Below, one piece after another: positions 1 through 5,847 of a stretch of DNA of 8,991 nucleotides. Positions within the stretch are counted from its first letter, which is position 1; each line of letters opens with the position of its first letter. Source of the DNA: JBCBWG01 sp039817205 (GTDB lineage: Bacteria; Pseudomonadota; Alphaproteobacteria; Rhizobiales; Hyphomicrobiaceae); NCBI GenBank assembly GCA_039817205.1, contig JBCBWG010000134.1, positions 1 to 8,991 on the forward strand, written 5' to 3'. The notes under the pieces are model-generated. The model was given only the letters and a program-made list of their open reading frames with translations. It was not told the origin of the DNA and ran no database searches. A program made the position numbers and the translations under genes.

Positions 1-1
1 C

Positions 2-841
2 CAAGTCACGCGACCCTCGAAACTTGACCGCCTTGCTCAGCTTGCAGGTCGTGCCCGCGTGAGTGTGTGCGTCGACGATCTTGCAAACATCTCTGATCTG
101 TCGGCGGCTGCGGTCCGACATGGTACCGCGATCGACGTTCTGGTCGAGATTGATGTTGGCGCCGGACGTTGCGGCGTCACGCCCGGTGACGCCGCTCTCC
201 CGCTCGCACACGCCATCGTCGCGGCCGAAGGGCTTACGTTCGCGGGGTTGCAGTCCTACAACGGAAGCGCCCAGCACATCCGTGACCATGCCGAGCGCCG
301 CGCCACCGTGGACCGCGTCATCGCCGACACCCAGCGCACGGTCGATGCCTTGGACGCAGCCGGCATCGCTTGTTCAAAGATCACGGGCGCCGGGACAGGT
401 TCGTTTGCAATCGAAGGCGCGTCAGGCCTCTTCACCGAAATCCAATGCGGCTCGTATGCGTTCATGGATGCCGACTACCGGCGGGTTCGCGACGCGGACG
501 GTGCGGGTCTCGCTGCTTTCGAACATGCGCTCTTTATTCTAACTTCAGTTATGAGCCACGCGAAACCGGACGTCGCGGTTTGCGATGCCGGCCTCAAATC
601 GCAGTCGGTCGACAGCGGCCTTCCAGTTGTTTTCGGGCGCGACGACGTCACCTATCAAAAGTGTTCCGACGAGCACGGCGTGATCGATGACCCGTCAGGG
701 GCTCTTGCGATCAACGATCAGCTTCGGCTCGTGCCCGGGCACTGCGATCCGACGTGCAATGTGCATGATTGGTATGTCGGCGTGCGTGACGGCAAGGTGG
801 AATGCCTTTGGCCCATCGATGCGCGCGGCAAGGGCTATTGA
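2..841 (+). CDS. D-threonine aldolase / D-serine dehydratase family PLP enzyme, 5' end missing
   Basis: The frame is open to the left edge, so the true start lies outside the window. About 279 residues are visible. The family usually has about 370-390, so roughly the first 100 are missing, including the PLP-binding lysine. Visible hallmarks are the EIDVGAGRCGV strand of the alanine-racemase-like barrel, the GAGTGSF phosphate-binding turn, the TEIQCGSYAFMDADY block, and a C-terminal metal site in PGHCDPTCNVHDWYVG. These enzymes cleave or dehydrate D-beta-hydroxy amino acids using PLP and a divalent metal. The two metal ligands are His and the residue two positions later. Here that residue is Asp, as in D-threonine and 3-hydroxyaspartate aldolases; D-serine dehydratases tend to have Cys. 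I therefore favour an aldolase, but the substrate is inferred. The gene converges on the pseudouridine synthase gene, and the two overlap by 7 bp at their stops. Confidence 0.88.
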   Translation, partial: QVTRPSKLDRLAQLAGRARVSVCVDDLANISDLSAAAVRHGTAIDVLVEIDVGAGRCGVTPGDAALPLAHAIVAAEGLTFAGLQSYNGSAQHIRDHAERRATVDRVIADTQRTVDALDAAGIACSKITGAGTGSFAIEGASGLFTEIQCGSYAFMDADYRRVRDADGAGLAAFEHALFILTSVMSHAKPDVAVCDAGLKSQSVDSGLPVVFGRDDVTYQKCSDEHGVIDDPSGALAINDQLRLVPGHCDPTCNVHDWYVGVRDGKVECLWPIDARGKGY

Positions 842-1929
842 GACGAACCATCGTTTGGATCTGTTCTTGGTTGGCCGGGCCCGGTTTGGTCCACTTTGCG
901 CGCGGGACGACTGCTGCGACCCGCGCGCTGCGCGTCCTTGGTCTCGCGCAGGCCGAGGGTCGCTGCGAGGTCCGATCCGATCTGATCGATAAGCACGCGT
1001 CGGCGCACGATCTCGACGTCACCCGGCTTCATGTCGAGCAGTTGGAACGGACCGTAGGAGACACGGATCAGGCGGTTTACTTGCAACTCAAGCGCACCGA
1101 GGATCTTGCGAACCTCGCGGTTCTTGCCCTCTCTCAGCCCGATCGTCATCCACGTATTGCTGCCTTGCACCCGATCGATTTCGGCCTCGACCGGCCCGTA
1201 GCGGATGCCTTCGATCGTCGTCCCGTCTTTCAGTTGATCGAGGCGCGCTTGCGTAATGCGGCCGAGGGCGCGCACGCGGTAGCGACGCAACCAACCGGTC
1301 GACGGCAGCTCAAGGTGCCGCGCCAAGTCGCCGTCCGTTGTGAGAAGGAGAAGCCCCTCCGTATTGAAGTCGAGGCGCCCCACCGAAATGACCCGCGGCA
1401 GCGTCTCGGGCAACGCGTCAAAGACGGTCGGCCGTCCCTCCGGATCGCGATGGGTCGTCACACGACCGCGCGGTTTGTAGTAACGCCAAAGCTGCGGCGG
1501 CTCTGCTGCTGGCAGGGGCGCGTCATCGACAACGATCACGTCCGTCGGCCCGACCACGGTTCCAACCGCATCCAGCACACGACCATTGAGCTTGACCCGC
1601 CGCTCGCCGATCAACGCCTCAGCGTCCCGCCTAGAACAGATACCAGCATGCGCAATGGCTTTCGCAATCCGCATTGGTTCTCGCGGCCCGTTCGCCTGTA
1701 ACTTCTGAGGACGACCACCAGCCCGACCGCGACCACTTGGACGCGCGGCATCGCGTTTGCCCGCAGGCTTTTGTGAGGCGCGCCGATCGGCTGAAGCGTT
1801 GGTCTTCGCAGGCGGTCGACCGTCGCGTGCCGAAAGCTCTGTTCGGCCGCGCGACCGTGCACCGTCCGTTGATGGCGTTCGGCGGTCGCGGGATGATGAT
1901 CCAGATTGACGTTTCGGCGGGCGCGCCAT
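835..1929 (-). CDS. rluB: 23S rRNA pseudouridine synthase, RsuA/RluB family
   Basis: A 364-residue protein that isomerises a specific uridine in rRNA to pseudouridine. E. coli RluB acts on 23S U2605. Residues 1-85 form a basic, low-complexity tail rich in R, K, S, G and P. An S4 RNA-binding domain follows at about 86-135 (RIAKAIAHAGICSRRDAEALI). The catalytic domain spans about 145-315 and holds the GRLDFNTEGLLLLT motif, with catalytic Asp near residue 187, and LREGKNREVRKIL at 265-277. A second basic tail closes the protein. The family is usually about 240-300 residues, so the extra length lies in the two tails, as is common in alphaproteobacterial members. The start is an ATG, with GAAGG about ten bases upstream on the - strand. 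It lies head to head with tadA, 33 bp apart. RluB is preferred over RsuA or RluE from length and tails; the exact target uridine is inferred. Confidence 0.92.
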   Translation of the reverse strand: MARPPKRQSGSSSRDRRTPSTDGARSRGRTELSARDGRPPAKTNASADRRASQKPAGKRDAARPSGRGRAGGRPQKLQANGPREPMRIAKAIAHAGICSRRDAEALIGERRVKLNGRVLDAVGTVVGPTDVIVVDDAPLPAAEPPQLWRYYKPRGRVTTHRDPEGRPTVFDALPETLPRVISVGRLDFNTEGLLLLTTDGDLARHLELPSTGWLRRYRVRALGRITQARLDQLKDGTTIEGIRYGPVEAEIDRVQGSNTWMTIGLREGKNREVRKILGALELQVNRLIRVSYGPFQLLDMKPGDVEIVRRRVLIDQIGSDLAATLGLRETKDAQRAGRSSRPARKVDQTGPGQPRTDPNDGSSQ

Positions 1930-1962
1930 GAGAGTGTGCCTTCAATGTGAGGGGCGGAACCC

Positions 1963-2421
1963 ATGCCACCAATCCGACCATCAAGCCATATGGAAACCGC
2001 GCTCGCCGCAGCCCGGGCGGCAGCCGATCGAAACGAAGTCCCGGTTGGCGCGGTTCTCGTTCGCAGCGACGGGGCGGTTTTGGCTGTTGACGGCAATCGA
2101 ACGAATGAGCTCAACGACGTCTCAGCGCACGCAGAAGTCTTGGTCATCCGCGCCGCTGGGCGTCTCTTGCAAAGCCCCCGCCTGTCCGGTTGCGACCTCT
2201 ACGTGACGCTTGAGCCCTGTGCGATGTGTGCCGCCGCCATCTCGTTTGCGCGCATCCGGCGCCTCTACATTGGCGCCGATGACCCGAAGATGGGCGCGGT
2301 TCTTAACGGCGGGCGGTTCTTTGATCAGCCGACCTGCCACCACCGACCCGATGTCTATGACGGGTTTTCAGCCGACGCGAGTACTGAGCTCTTGCGCACC
2401 TTCTTTGACAAACGGCGTTAG
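1963..2421 (+). CDS. tadA: tRNA-specific adenosine-34 deaminase
   Basis: A 152-residue zinc-dependent deaminase that converts wobble adenosine 34 to inosine in tRNA-Arg(ACG), allowing one tRNA to read several Arg codons. The cytidine-deaminase-like fold shows the HAE motif at residues 56-58 (zinc ligand His and proton-shuttling Glu) and PCAMC at 85-89 (two Cys zinc ligands). The C-terminal part, with GGRFFDQPTCHHRPDVYDG and the ending LLRTFFDKRR, matches TadA and not free-nucleoside deaminases. The ATG at 1963 has GAGGGG about nine bases upstream. An internal ATG at 1990 would give a 143-residue protein and is also compatible with the family's usual N-terminus. The gene diverges from rluB across a 33-bp gap that must hold both start regions, and it converges on the LysR gene with 32 bp between stops. 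Confidence 0.95.
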   Translation: MPPIRPSSHMETALAAARAAADRNEVPVGAVLVRSDGAVLAVDGNRTNELNDVSAHAEVLVIRAAGRLLQSPRLSGCDLYVTLEPCAMCAAAISFARIRRLYIGADDPKMGAVLNGGRFFDQPTCHHRPDVYDGFSADASTELLRTFFDKRR

Positions 2422-2453
2422 CGGTCTTCGCCCGGCGCTCTCGCCGATGCGCC

Positions 2454-3452
2454 TTACGGGTGCAGCGATGGCCCGGCGCGCTTGCTCGCATGGTTCGCGA
2501 TGGCAACGGCATGCGTCGTTGGCCCGTCATCAGGCTTTGACTTCCGTCTCTGCCAGGGCCGTTCGTTCGCATACCACGCGACGGCAAAGTCGACGAACGC
2601 CCGGGTCTTGGTCGAGAGGTGCTGGCGATGGGGATAGAGAACATGCAGCATCAGATCGGACGCCACGCGATTACCGAAGAGTTCGACCAGCGCGCCTGAA
2701 TTCAGATCGGCACCGACCACGAATTCGGGGCTCAGCACGATCCCATGACCAGCAAGCGCTGCCTTCCGACACGCGACCGCGCTGTTGATGCGCAACACAG
2801 ATGGGACCCGCACAACCTGGGTCTCGCCGAGCTCCGGAATATCAAACTTCCAGGCATCGGGCTGGCGCATGTTGGTGTCCACGATGCAGGGGAAGGCCGG
2901 AAGATCGGCTGGTTCCAACGGCTCTCCATGCTCTCTCAGAAACGCGCGCGACGCACATAGCCTGAGCGGAATCTCGCAAAGCTTGCGGGTGATGAGTGTT
3001 GAATCGACCAGGCTCGTCACCCTGAGCGCCACGTCGAAGCCTTCGCCAACAACGTCGACCACGCGATCAGACAAGAACACCTCGGGTTCGATATCGGGAT
3101 AGCGCTCGCGAAACCCGCCGAGCAGTTCCATGAATTCGAGCTCGCCGAACGCCTGCGGCGCCGTGATCTTGAGGCGGCCGCGGGCCGTGCTCACGTCGGA
3201 CTGCACCGCCAAAACCAGATCGTCGACCTCGCCAAGCAGGCTGCGGGCGCGCTCGACAAATGCCGCGCCGCTGTCTGTCAAATGGACCTTACGCGTCGTC
3301 CGATTGAACAGTCGCGCCTGGAGCCGATCTTCGAGATCACTGACGTGCTTCGAAACAAGAGCTTTGCTCTTGCCGATCTTGTCACCGGCCTTCGTAAAGC
3401 TCCCGCAATCGGCAACTGCGATCAGCGTCCGGATTTGTTCGAGCATGTCCAT
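2454..3452 (-). CDS. LysR-type transcriptional regulator
   Basis: A 332-residue DNA-binding regulator. Residues 1-60 are the winged helix-turn-helix (FTKAGDKIGKSKALVSKHVSDLE, then the wing RLFNRTTRKVHLTDSG). A linker helix covers about 62-90. The periplasmic-binding-like effector domain begins at RGRLKITAPQAFG, the pattern of the CrgA/DhcR-like branch of the family. The last 35 or so residues are a basic tail beyond the usual length of about 300. The ATG at 3452 is preceded on the - strand by GAGAGG at about seven bases, which supports the start. The gene is divergent from doxX, with 132 bp between starts. LysR regulators typically control the gene they face, so doxX and the downstream dioxygenase gene are the likely targets, with autoregulation. 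The effector is unknown; an aromatic or quinone compound is only a guess. Confidence 0.93.
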   Translation of the reverse strand: MDMLEQIRTLIAVADCGSFTKAGDKIGKSKALVSKHVSDLEDRLQARLFNRTTRKVHLTDSGAAFVERARSLLGEVDDLVLAVQSDVSTARGRLKITAPQAFGELEFMELLGGFRERYPDIEPEVFLSDRVVDVVGEGFDVALRVTSLVDSTLITRKLCEIPLRLCASRAFLREHGEPLEPADLPAFPCIVDTNMRQPDAWKFDIPELGETQVVRVPSVLRINSAVACRKAALAGHGIVLSPEFVVGADLNSGALVELFGNRVASDLMLHVLYPHRQHLSTKTRAFVDFAVAWYANERPWQRRKSKPDDGPTTHAVAIANHASKRAGPSLHP

Positions 3453-3584
3453 TGTTCAATCCTCTCAAACAATTAATCCAGGGAAGATGAGATTGTAACA
3501 CCGCCCACGACAAAGCAAATTGATTTGAGTGCGAGGCAACAGCGAAAACGCCTTGCTTCACAAACACTAATGGAGGTTGGGGTT
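3453..3584. promoter_or_regulatory. Divergent lysR/doxX control region with inverted repeats
   Basis: The 132-bp gap between two divergent starts must hold both promoters and, by family precedent, the LysR operator. A near-inverted repeat is visible: CTCAAACAATT at 3464-3474 and AATTGATTTGAG at 3518-3529. The arms match apart from one inserted base and are separated by 43 bp. The right arm itself lies in a short dyad, CAAAT-TG-ATTTG, at 3516-3527. A weak - strand promoter (TTTGCT, 16 bp, TACAAT, within 3492-3519) could serve the regulator gene. The repeats are seen directly; regulator binding is inferred. Confidence 0.4.
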
Positions 3585-4049
3585 ATGCAGAACGTCTACA
3601 GTGGATACGCGATGAATACATGCGGTGCCTATGGTGCAACTGCATTACGCATCAGCCTCGGCGTGATGTATTTGGCGCACGGGTTGCTCAAAGTCCTCGT
3701 TTTCACGCCAGCAGGCACGGTTCAGTTTTTCGAGGGGCTCGGGCTGCCAGCCATTTTTGCCTACGCGACGATCGCAGCGGAGGTCGGCGGCGGCCTCCTC
3801 CTCATTCTCGGGCTTGGAAGCCGCGTCGTCGCCGCAGCGCTGATCCCACTCCTTATCGGTTCGATTGTGCTGGTACACGGAGATAAGGGCTGGCTGTTCT
3901 CGAACCCCGGAGGCGGTTGGGAATTTCCAGCATTCTTGATTGGTGCGTCGGTCGCGCAGACGCTTCTCGGTGATGGTGCGTTGAGCGCTTCGAGCTGGAT
4001 CAAGTCGCGCTTCGGGCGCGCGTCTTCGACAACCTACAGCGTCGCTTAG
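3585..4049 (+). CDS. DoxX family membrane protein
   Basis: A 154-residue inner-membrane protein with four predicted hydrophobic segments, at about residues 18-38, 56-77, 80-98 and 113-130. It carries the DoxX signatures LRISLGVMYLAHGLLK in helix 1 and EVGGGLLLILGLGSR after helix 2. DoxX proteins are small redox-associated membrane proteins whose biochemistry is mostly unsettled. They often sit beside oxidoreductases and stress-regulated genes. I chose the ATG at 3585 because a perfect GGAGG lies at 3572-3576 with an 8-base spacer. Upstream in-frame codons (TTG at 3525, ATG at 3570) would place that ribosome site inside the coding region. The gene diverges from the LysR gene and is followed after 127 bp by the dioxygenase gene on the same strand. 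Co-regulation of the three is likely. Confidence 0.9.
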   Translation: MQNVYSGYAMNTCGAYGATALRISLGVMYLAHGLLKVLVFTPAGTVQFFEGLGLPAIFAYATIAAEVGGGLLLILGLGSRVVAAALIPLLIGSIVLVHGDKGWLFSNPGGGWEFPAFLIGASVAQTLLGDGALSASSWIKSRFGRASSTTYSVA

Positions 4050-4097
4050 AAAACGAGCGCCGCGAGTCATTTGACCGAAGTCTCAAATCAAAAACTC

Positions 4098-4140
4098 GGG
4101 TTGGTGGCACCAAGCGCAATCAGGGCGCGGCCACCAACTC
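4098..4140 (+). repeat. Stem-loop between doxX and the dioxygenase gene
   Basis: A perfect 9-bp inverted repeat, GTTGGTGGC (4100-4108) and GCCACCAAC (4130-4138), encloses a 21-base loop. A flanking G-U and G-C pair extends it to 11. No T-run follows, so it is not a canonical intrinsic terminator. It could be a weak terminator, an mRNA-processing or stabilising hairpin between two co-transcribed genes, or an operator. The structure is visible; its role is not. Confidence 0.55.
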
Positions 4141-4176
4141 CACTCATGAAAGCATCTTGAACGGTGGAGGCTGACT

Positions 4177-4980
4177 ATGGTGTCGTCGAAGGAACGGATG
4201 CCGGTTCTTTTTATTTCGCACGGTTCGCCGGAGTTGGCGGTTCGAGATACGCCAACTCATCGGTTTCTCAAGAGTTGGGGGGAGCAGCTCCCAACACCTC
4301 AGGCCATTCTGATCATCTCAGCGCATTGGGAAACGGACACGCTCATGGCGAGCGGTGCTGAGCTCCCTCAGACGGTTTATGATTTCGGACCGCGTTTTGA
4401 CCGACGCCTTTGGGACATTACCTACGATGCACCGGGCGCACCCGATATCGGCGCAGCTGCCCTGAAGCTCATTGAGACAGAGACAGGCATTCGTGGCGAC
4501 ACCGATGCAAGCCGAGGCTTCGACCATGGCGTTTGGACGCCACTGCATTTGCTTTTCCCAGACGCAGACATTCCCGTGGCGCAGGTTTCAATCCAACCGG
4601 CGGAGAGTTCGCGCCATCACTTTGATATCGGAGCAGCACTCAAACCGCTTCGAAACGACGGCGTTCTCATCATCGCATCCGGCGCGTTCACGCACAATTT
4701 GCAGGAGTTTATCGGCAAGCCGATCGATGCCCCCGAGGACGTGTGGGTCGCTCAATTCCGGCGTTGGATGACCGATCGACTGCGCGAGGGGGCGACGGCT
4801 GACCTGCTCGACTACCGATCATCCGCACCACACGCCGAACGCAACCATCCAGAAGACGAGCACTTACTACCGATTTTTGCAGCACTCGGCGCCGCTGGTT
4901 ACGGCACGCCAGCGCACCATGTGCACGCAGACGTGGAATACGGCGTCCTGGCAATGGACTGTTTTCTGTTTGATGCGTGA
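4177..4980 (+). CDS. ygiD: 4,5-DOPA dioxygenase-type extradiol ring-opening dioxygenase (YgiD/LigB family)
   Basis: A 267-residue class III extradiol dioxygenase of the DODA/YgiD type, which opens catechol rings next to the hydroxyls. E. coli YgiD converts L-DOPA to 4,5-seco-DOPA. Motifs appear in the expected order: FISHGSP with metal ligand His15, SAHW with His50, GFDHGVWTPL with His117, the conserved FTHN with His173, and NHPEDEHLLP with ligand His224. Length matches the family at about 260-270. The ATG at 4177 has GGAGG at 4166-4170 with a 6-base spacer. It is the second gene downstream of the LysR regulator after doxX, a common grouping in Proteobacteria. It may detoxify a catechol- or quinone-forming aromatic; the physiological substrate is unknown. 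The protein should be cytoplasmic, since no signal peptide is visible. Confidence 0.93.
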   Translation: MVSSKERMPVLFISHGSPELAVRDTPTHRFLKSWGEQLPTPQAILIISAHWETDTLMASGAELPQTVYDFGPRFDRRLWDITYDAPGAPDIGAAALKLIETETGIRGDTDASRGFDHGVWTPLHLLFPDADIPVAQVSIQPAESSRHHFDIGAALKPLRNDGVLIIASGAFTHNLQEFIGKPIDAPEDVWVAQFRRWMTDRLREGATADLLDYRSSAPHAERNHPEDEHLLPIFAALGAAGYGTPAHHVHADVEYGVLAMDCFLFDA

Positions 4981-4995
4981 TCACAATGGCCGCAA

Positions 4996-5277
4996 TCAAT
5001 TCAAACGAAACTCACCATCAATGATTGGGATTTCGGCTGGTGCAATCAGACCGCGATGGGCCACGCGCACTTGGAAAAGTTTCCCATCGAGATTGGTGTG
5101 CCAAAAGTCGAGAAACTTTTTCAGCCGTGGAAAGCGAGGATGCTCATCGTAGTCCTGCCACACATACGATTGCAGCAGCGATGGATGATCGGGAAGCCGA
5201 TAGAGAATTTCAGCTGTCGTCAGGCTGAAACCGCTCAATTGATCCAAGAAGCTTTGATCTGCTGTTTTGCTTTTCAT
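4996..5277 (-). CDS. usg: Usg family protein
   Basis: A 93-residue protein of the Usg family, a conserved alphaproteobacterial group first noted next to tryptophan-synthesis genes and without an established biochemical role. Recognition rests on the near-signature runs SGFSLTTAEILYRLPDHP, LLQSYVWQDYDEHPRFPRL and LDFWHTNLDGKL, and on the ending VRVAHRGLIAPAEIPIIDGEF. I chose the ATG at 5277 because GGAG (complement of 5284-5287) sits 6 bases upstream. A GTG at 5304 would add nine residues but lacks such a site. No trp gene is adjacent here. The protein has no membrane segment or signal peptide and should be cytoplasmic. It converges on the dioxygenase gene with a 15-bp gap. Its long upstream region contains several dyads, including a CIRCE-like element. 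Confidence 0.9.
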   Translation of the reverse strand: MKSKTADQSFLDQLSGFSLTTAEILYRLPDHPSLLQSYVWQDYDEHPRFPRLKKFLDFWHTNLDGKLFQVRVAHRGLIAPAEIPIIDGEFRLN

Positions 5278-5305
5278 TTGGCGCTCCGAATGTGTTGACC
5301 GCACT

Positions 5306-5322
5306 CAATACAAAAGGTATTG
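5306..5322. repeat. Short hairpin upstream of usg
   Basis: A perfect 6-bp inverted repeat, CAATAC and GTATTG, encloses AAAAG. It lies 29 bases beyond the usg start, where the 5' leader of a usg transcript would run. Six-bp dyads occur by chance, so function is uncertain. Confidence 0.4.
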
Positions 5323-5409
5323 GCTCGCCATCGGCGCGCAAGTGTAAATAGCAATCACACGCAGTCATTTTCTTGAGCAGTTCTTGTGAGTGGCACAAAT
5401 GCGCACGTG

Positions 5410-5434
5410 TTAGCACTCGTTGAATTGAGTGCTA
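5410..5434. promoter_or_regulatory. CIRCE-like inverted repeat (possible HrcA operator)
   Basis: TTAGCACTC at 5410-5418 and GAGTGCTA at 5427-5434 form an inverted repeat with eight perfectly paired bases per arm and an 8-base spacer. The arms match the CIRCE element bound by the heat-shock repressor HrcA (consensus TTAGCACTC-N9-GAGTGCTAA). Two departures are the spacer, one base short, and T in place of the final A. It lies 132 bp upstream of the usg start on one side and about 100 bp upstream of the first small ORF on the other. No chaperone gene is in the window, so its target is unclear. The resemblance is direct; HrcA control is inferred. Confidence 0.5.
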
Positions 5435-5537
5435 TTTCCTTAAATTCAATTTCGACGCTTTGATTAATATACGGGTTGAACTCGCCAACGGTCGCAGGAC
5501 CGGTCATACATCGGTTGTCTTTCTGGAACTGTAAGGC

Positions 5538-5720
5538 TTGACCAAACCGCGACGCAGCAAAGCGAAGAAGCCGCCGGAGACGACAAATTTTTTGTCACGA
5601 GAGAGCGCGATCTTTTATACCGACCAAGCGCCCGCGCGACCCAGCACTGACCAAATTGACGACACCTCAGACGCGCTGAGCGCCAGGCGCCACTCACTGA
5701 GCCCCGACGATGGGCTGTAA
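5538..5720 (+). CDS. Possible small protein, unknown function
   Basis: A 60-residue reading frame with no family resemblance that I recognise. It would need a TTG start at 5538 and contains no internal Met. An in-frame stop lies immediately upstream at 5532-5534, so it cannot extend further. The N-terminus is strongly basic and Pro/Lys-rich (TKPRRSKAKKPPE), and the rest is polar and Asp/Ser-rich, suggesting a disordered protein. The third codon positions are G or C in 41 of the 59 codons after the start, as expected of coding sequence in this genome. The ribosome site is poor: AAGG is too close, and GGAA lies about nine bases upstream. Its last 11 bases overlap the next small frame. It may be a real small gene, the front half of a frameshifted gene, or chance. 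Confidence 0.33.
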   Translation: MTKPRRSKAKKPPETTNFLSRESAIFYTDQAPARPSTDQIDDTSDALSARRHSLSPDDGL

Positions 5721-5847
5721 AGCAACGGCAACCATCGACCCTGATCAGCAACCCCAGCTTGACCTCATTCTGGCACAATTGCCCCGCCCTGTCGGCACCA
5801 ACAGAGGACTGGCAGCCCACCGTGCGATCCATTGGATTTCAGAATGA
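5710..5847 (+). CDS. Possible small protein coupled to the amidase gene
   Basis: A 45-residue frame starting at an ATG that overlaps the end of the preceding small ORF by 11 bp. It ends in an ATGA overlap with the proposed amidase start at 5844, the classic arrangement for translational coupling. The composition is protein-like, with an amphipathic stretch (QPQLDLILAQLPRPVG), but I recognise no family. About half of its third positions are G or C, less biased than the preceding frame. No clear Shine-Dalgarno sequence precedes it. An alternative is that it continues the preceding frame after a +1 shift, making one protein of about 105 residues that is either broken or read by frameshifting. 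Confidence 0.28.
   Translation: MGCKATATIDPDQQPQLDLILAQLPRPVGTNRGLAAHRAIHWISE

Larger units (their letters stand above)
5278..5843. other. Gene-poor interval between usg and the amidase gene
   Basis: This 566-bp stretch holds no recognisable protein family. Its left part (about 5330-5480) looks more AT-rich than the surroundings and holds three dyads: CAATAC/GTATTG (5306-5322), TTGTG/CACAA (5384-5398) and the CIRCE-like repeat (5410-5434). The nonamer GCACTCAAT at 5301-5309 recurs inverted at 5424-5432, inside the CIRCE-like element. The right part (from 5538) holds two small overlapping reading frames, listed separately. I find no tRNA, no obvious terminator with a T-run, and no convincing sigma-70 promoter. 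Confidence 0.6.

Noticed and set aside
802..1701. 299-residue + strand open frame across rluB
   Set aside because: It is the antisense shadow of the well-supported pseudouridine synthase gene and shows no domain.
2422..2453. Possible bidirectional terminator between tadA and lysR
   Set aside because: The 32-bp gap contains no stem of useful length and no T-run.
4146..4160. Four-codon leader ORF (MKAS) just before the dioxygenase gene
   Set aside because: No ribosome site precedes it, and it has no run of regulatory codons; a chance ATG.
5441..5470. Possible promoter hexamers near TAAATT and TAATAT after the CIRCE-like repeat
   Set aside because: No -35 and -10 pair has both good matches and 16-18 bp spacing, so I do not call a promoter.
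5490..5504. GGTC-GCAG-GACC hairpin and overlapping ACCGGT palindrome
   Set aside because: A four-bp stem is expected by chance in GC-rich DNA, and no T-run or promoter gives it context.
5464..5832. 122-residue - strand open frame over the gene-poor interval
   Set aside because: Its composition is unnatural (many Cys, Arg and Trp, no recognisable domain), and it lies antisense to better-supported small frames; probably chance in GC-rich DNA.
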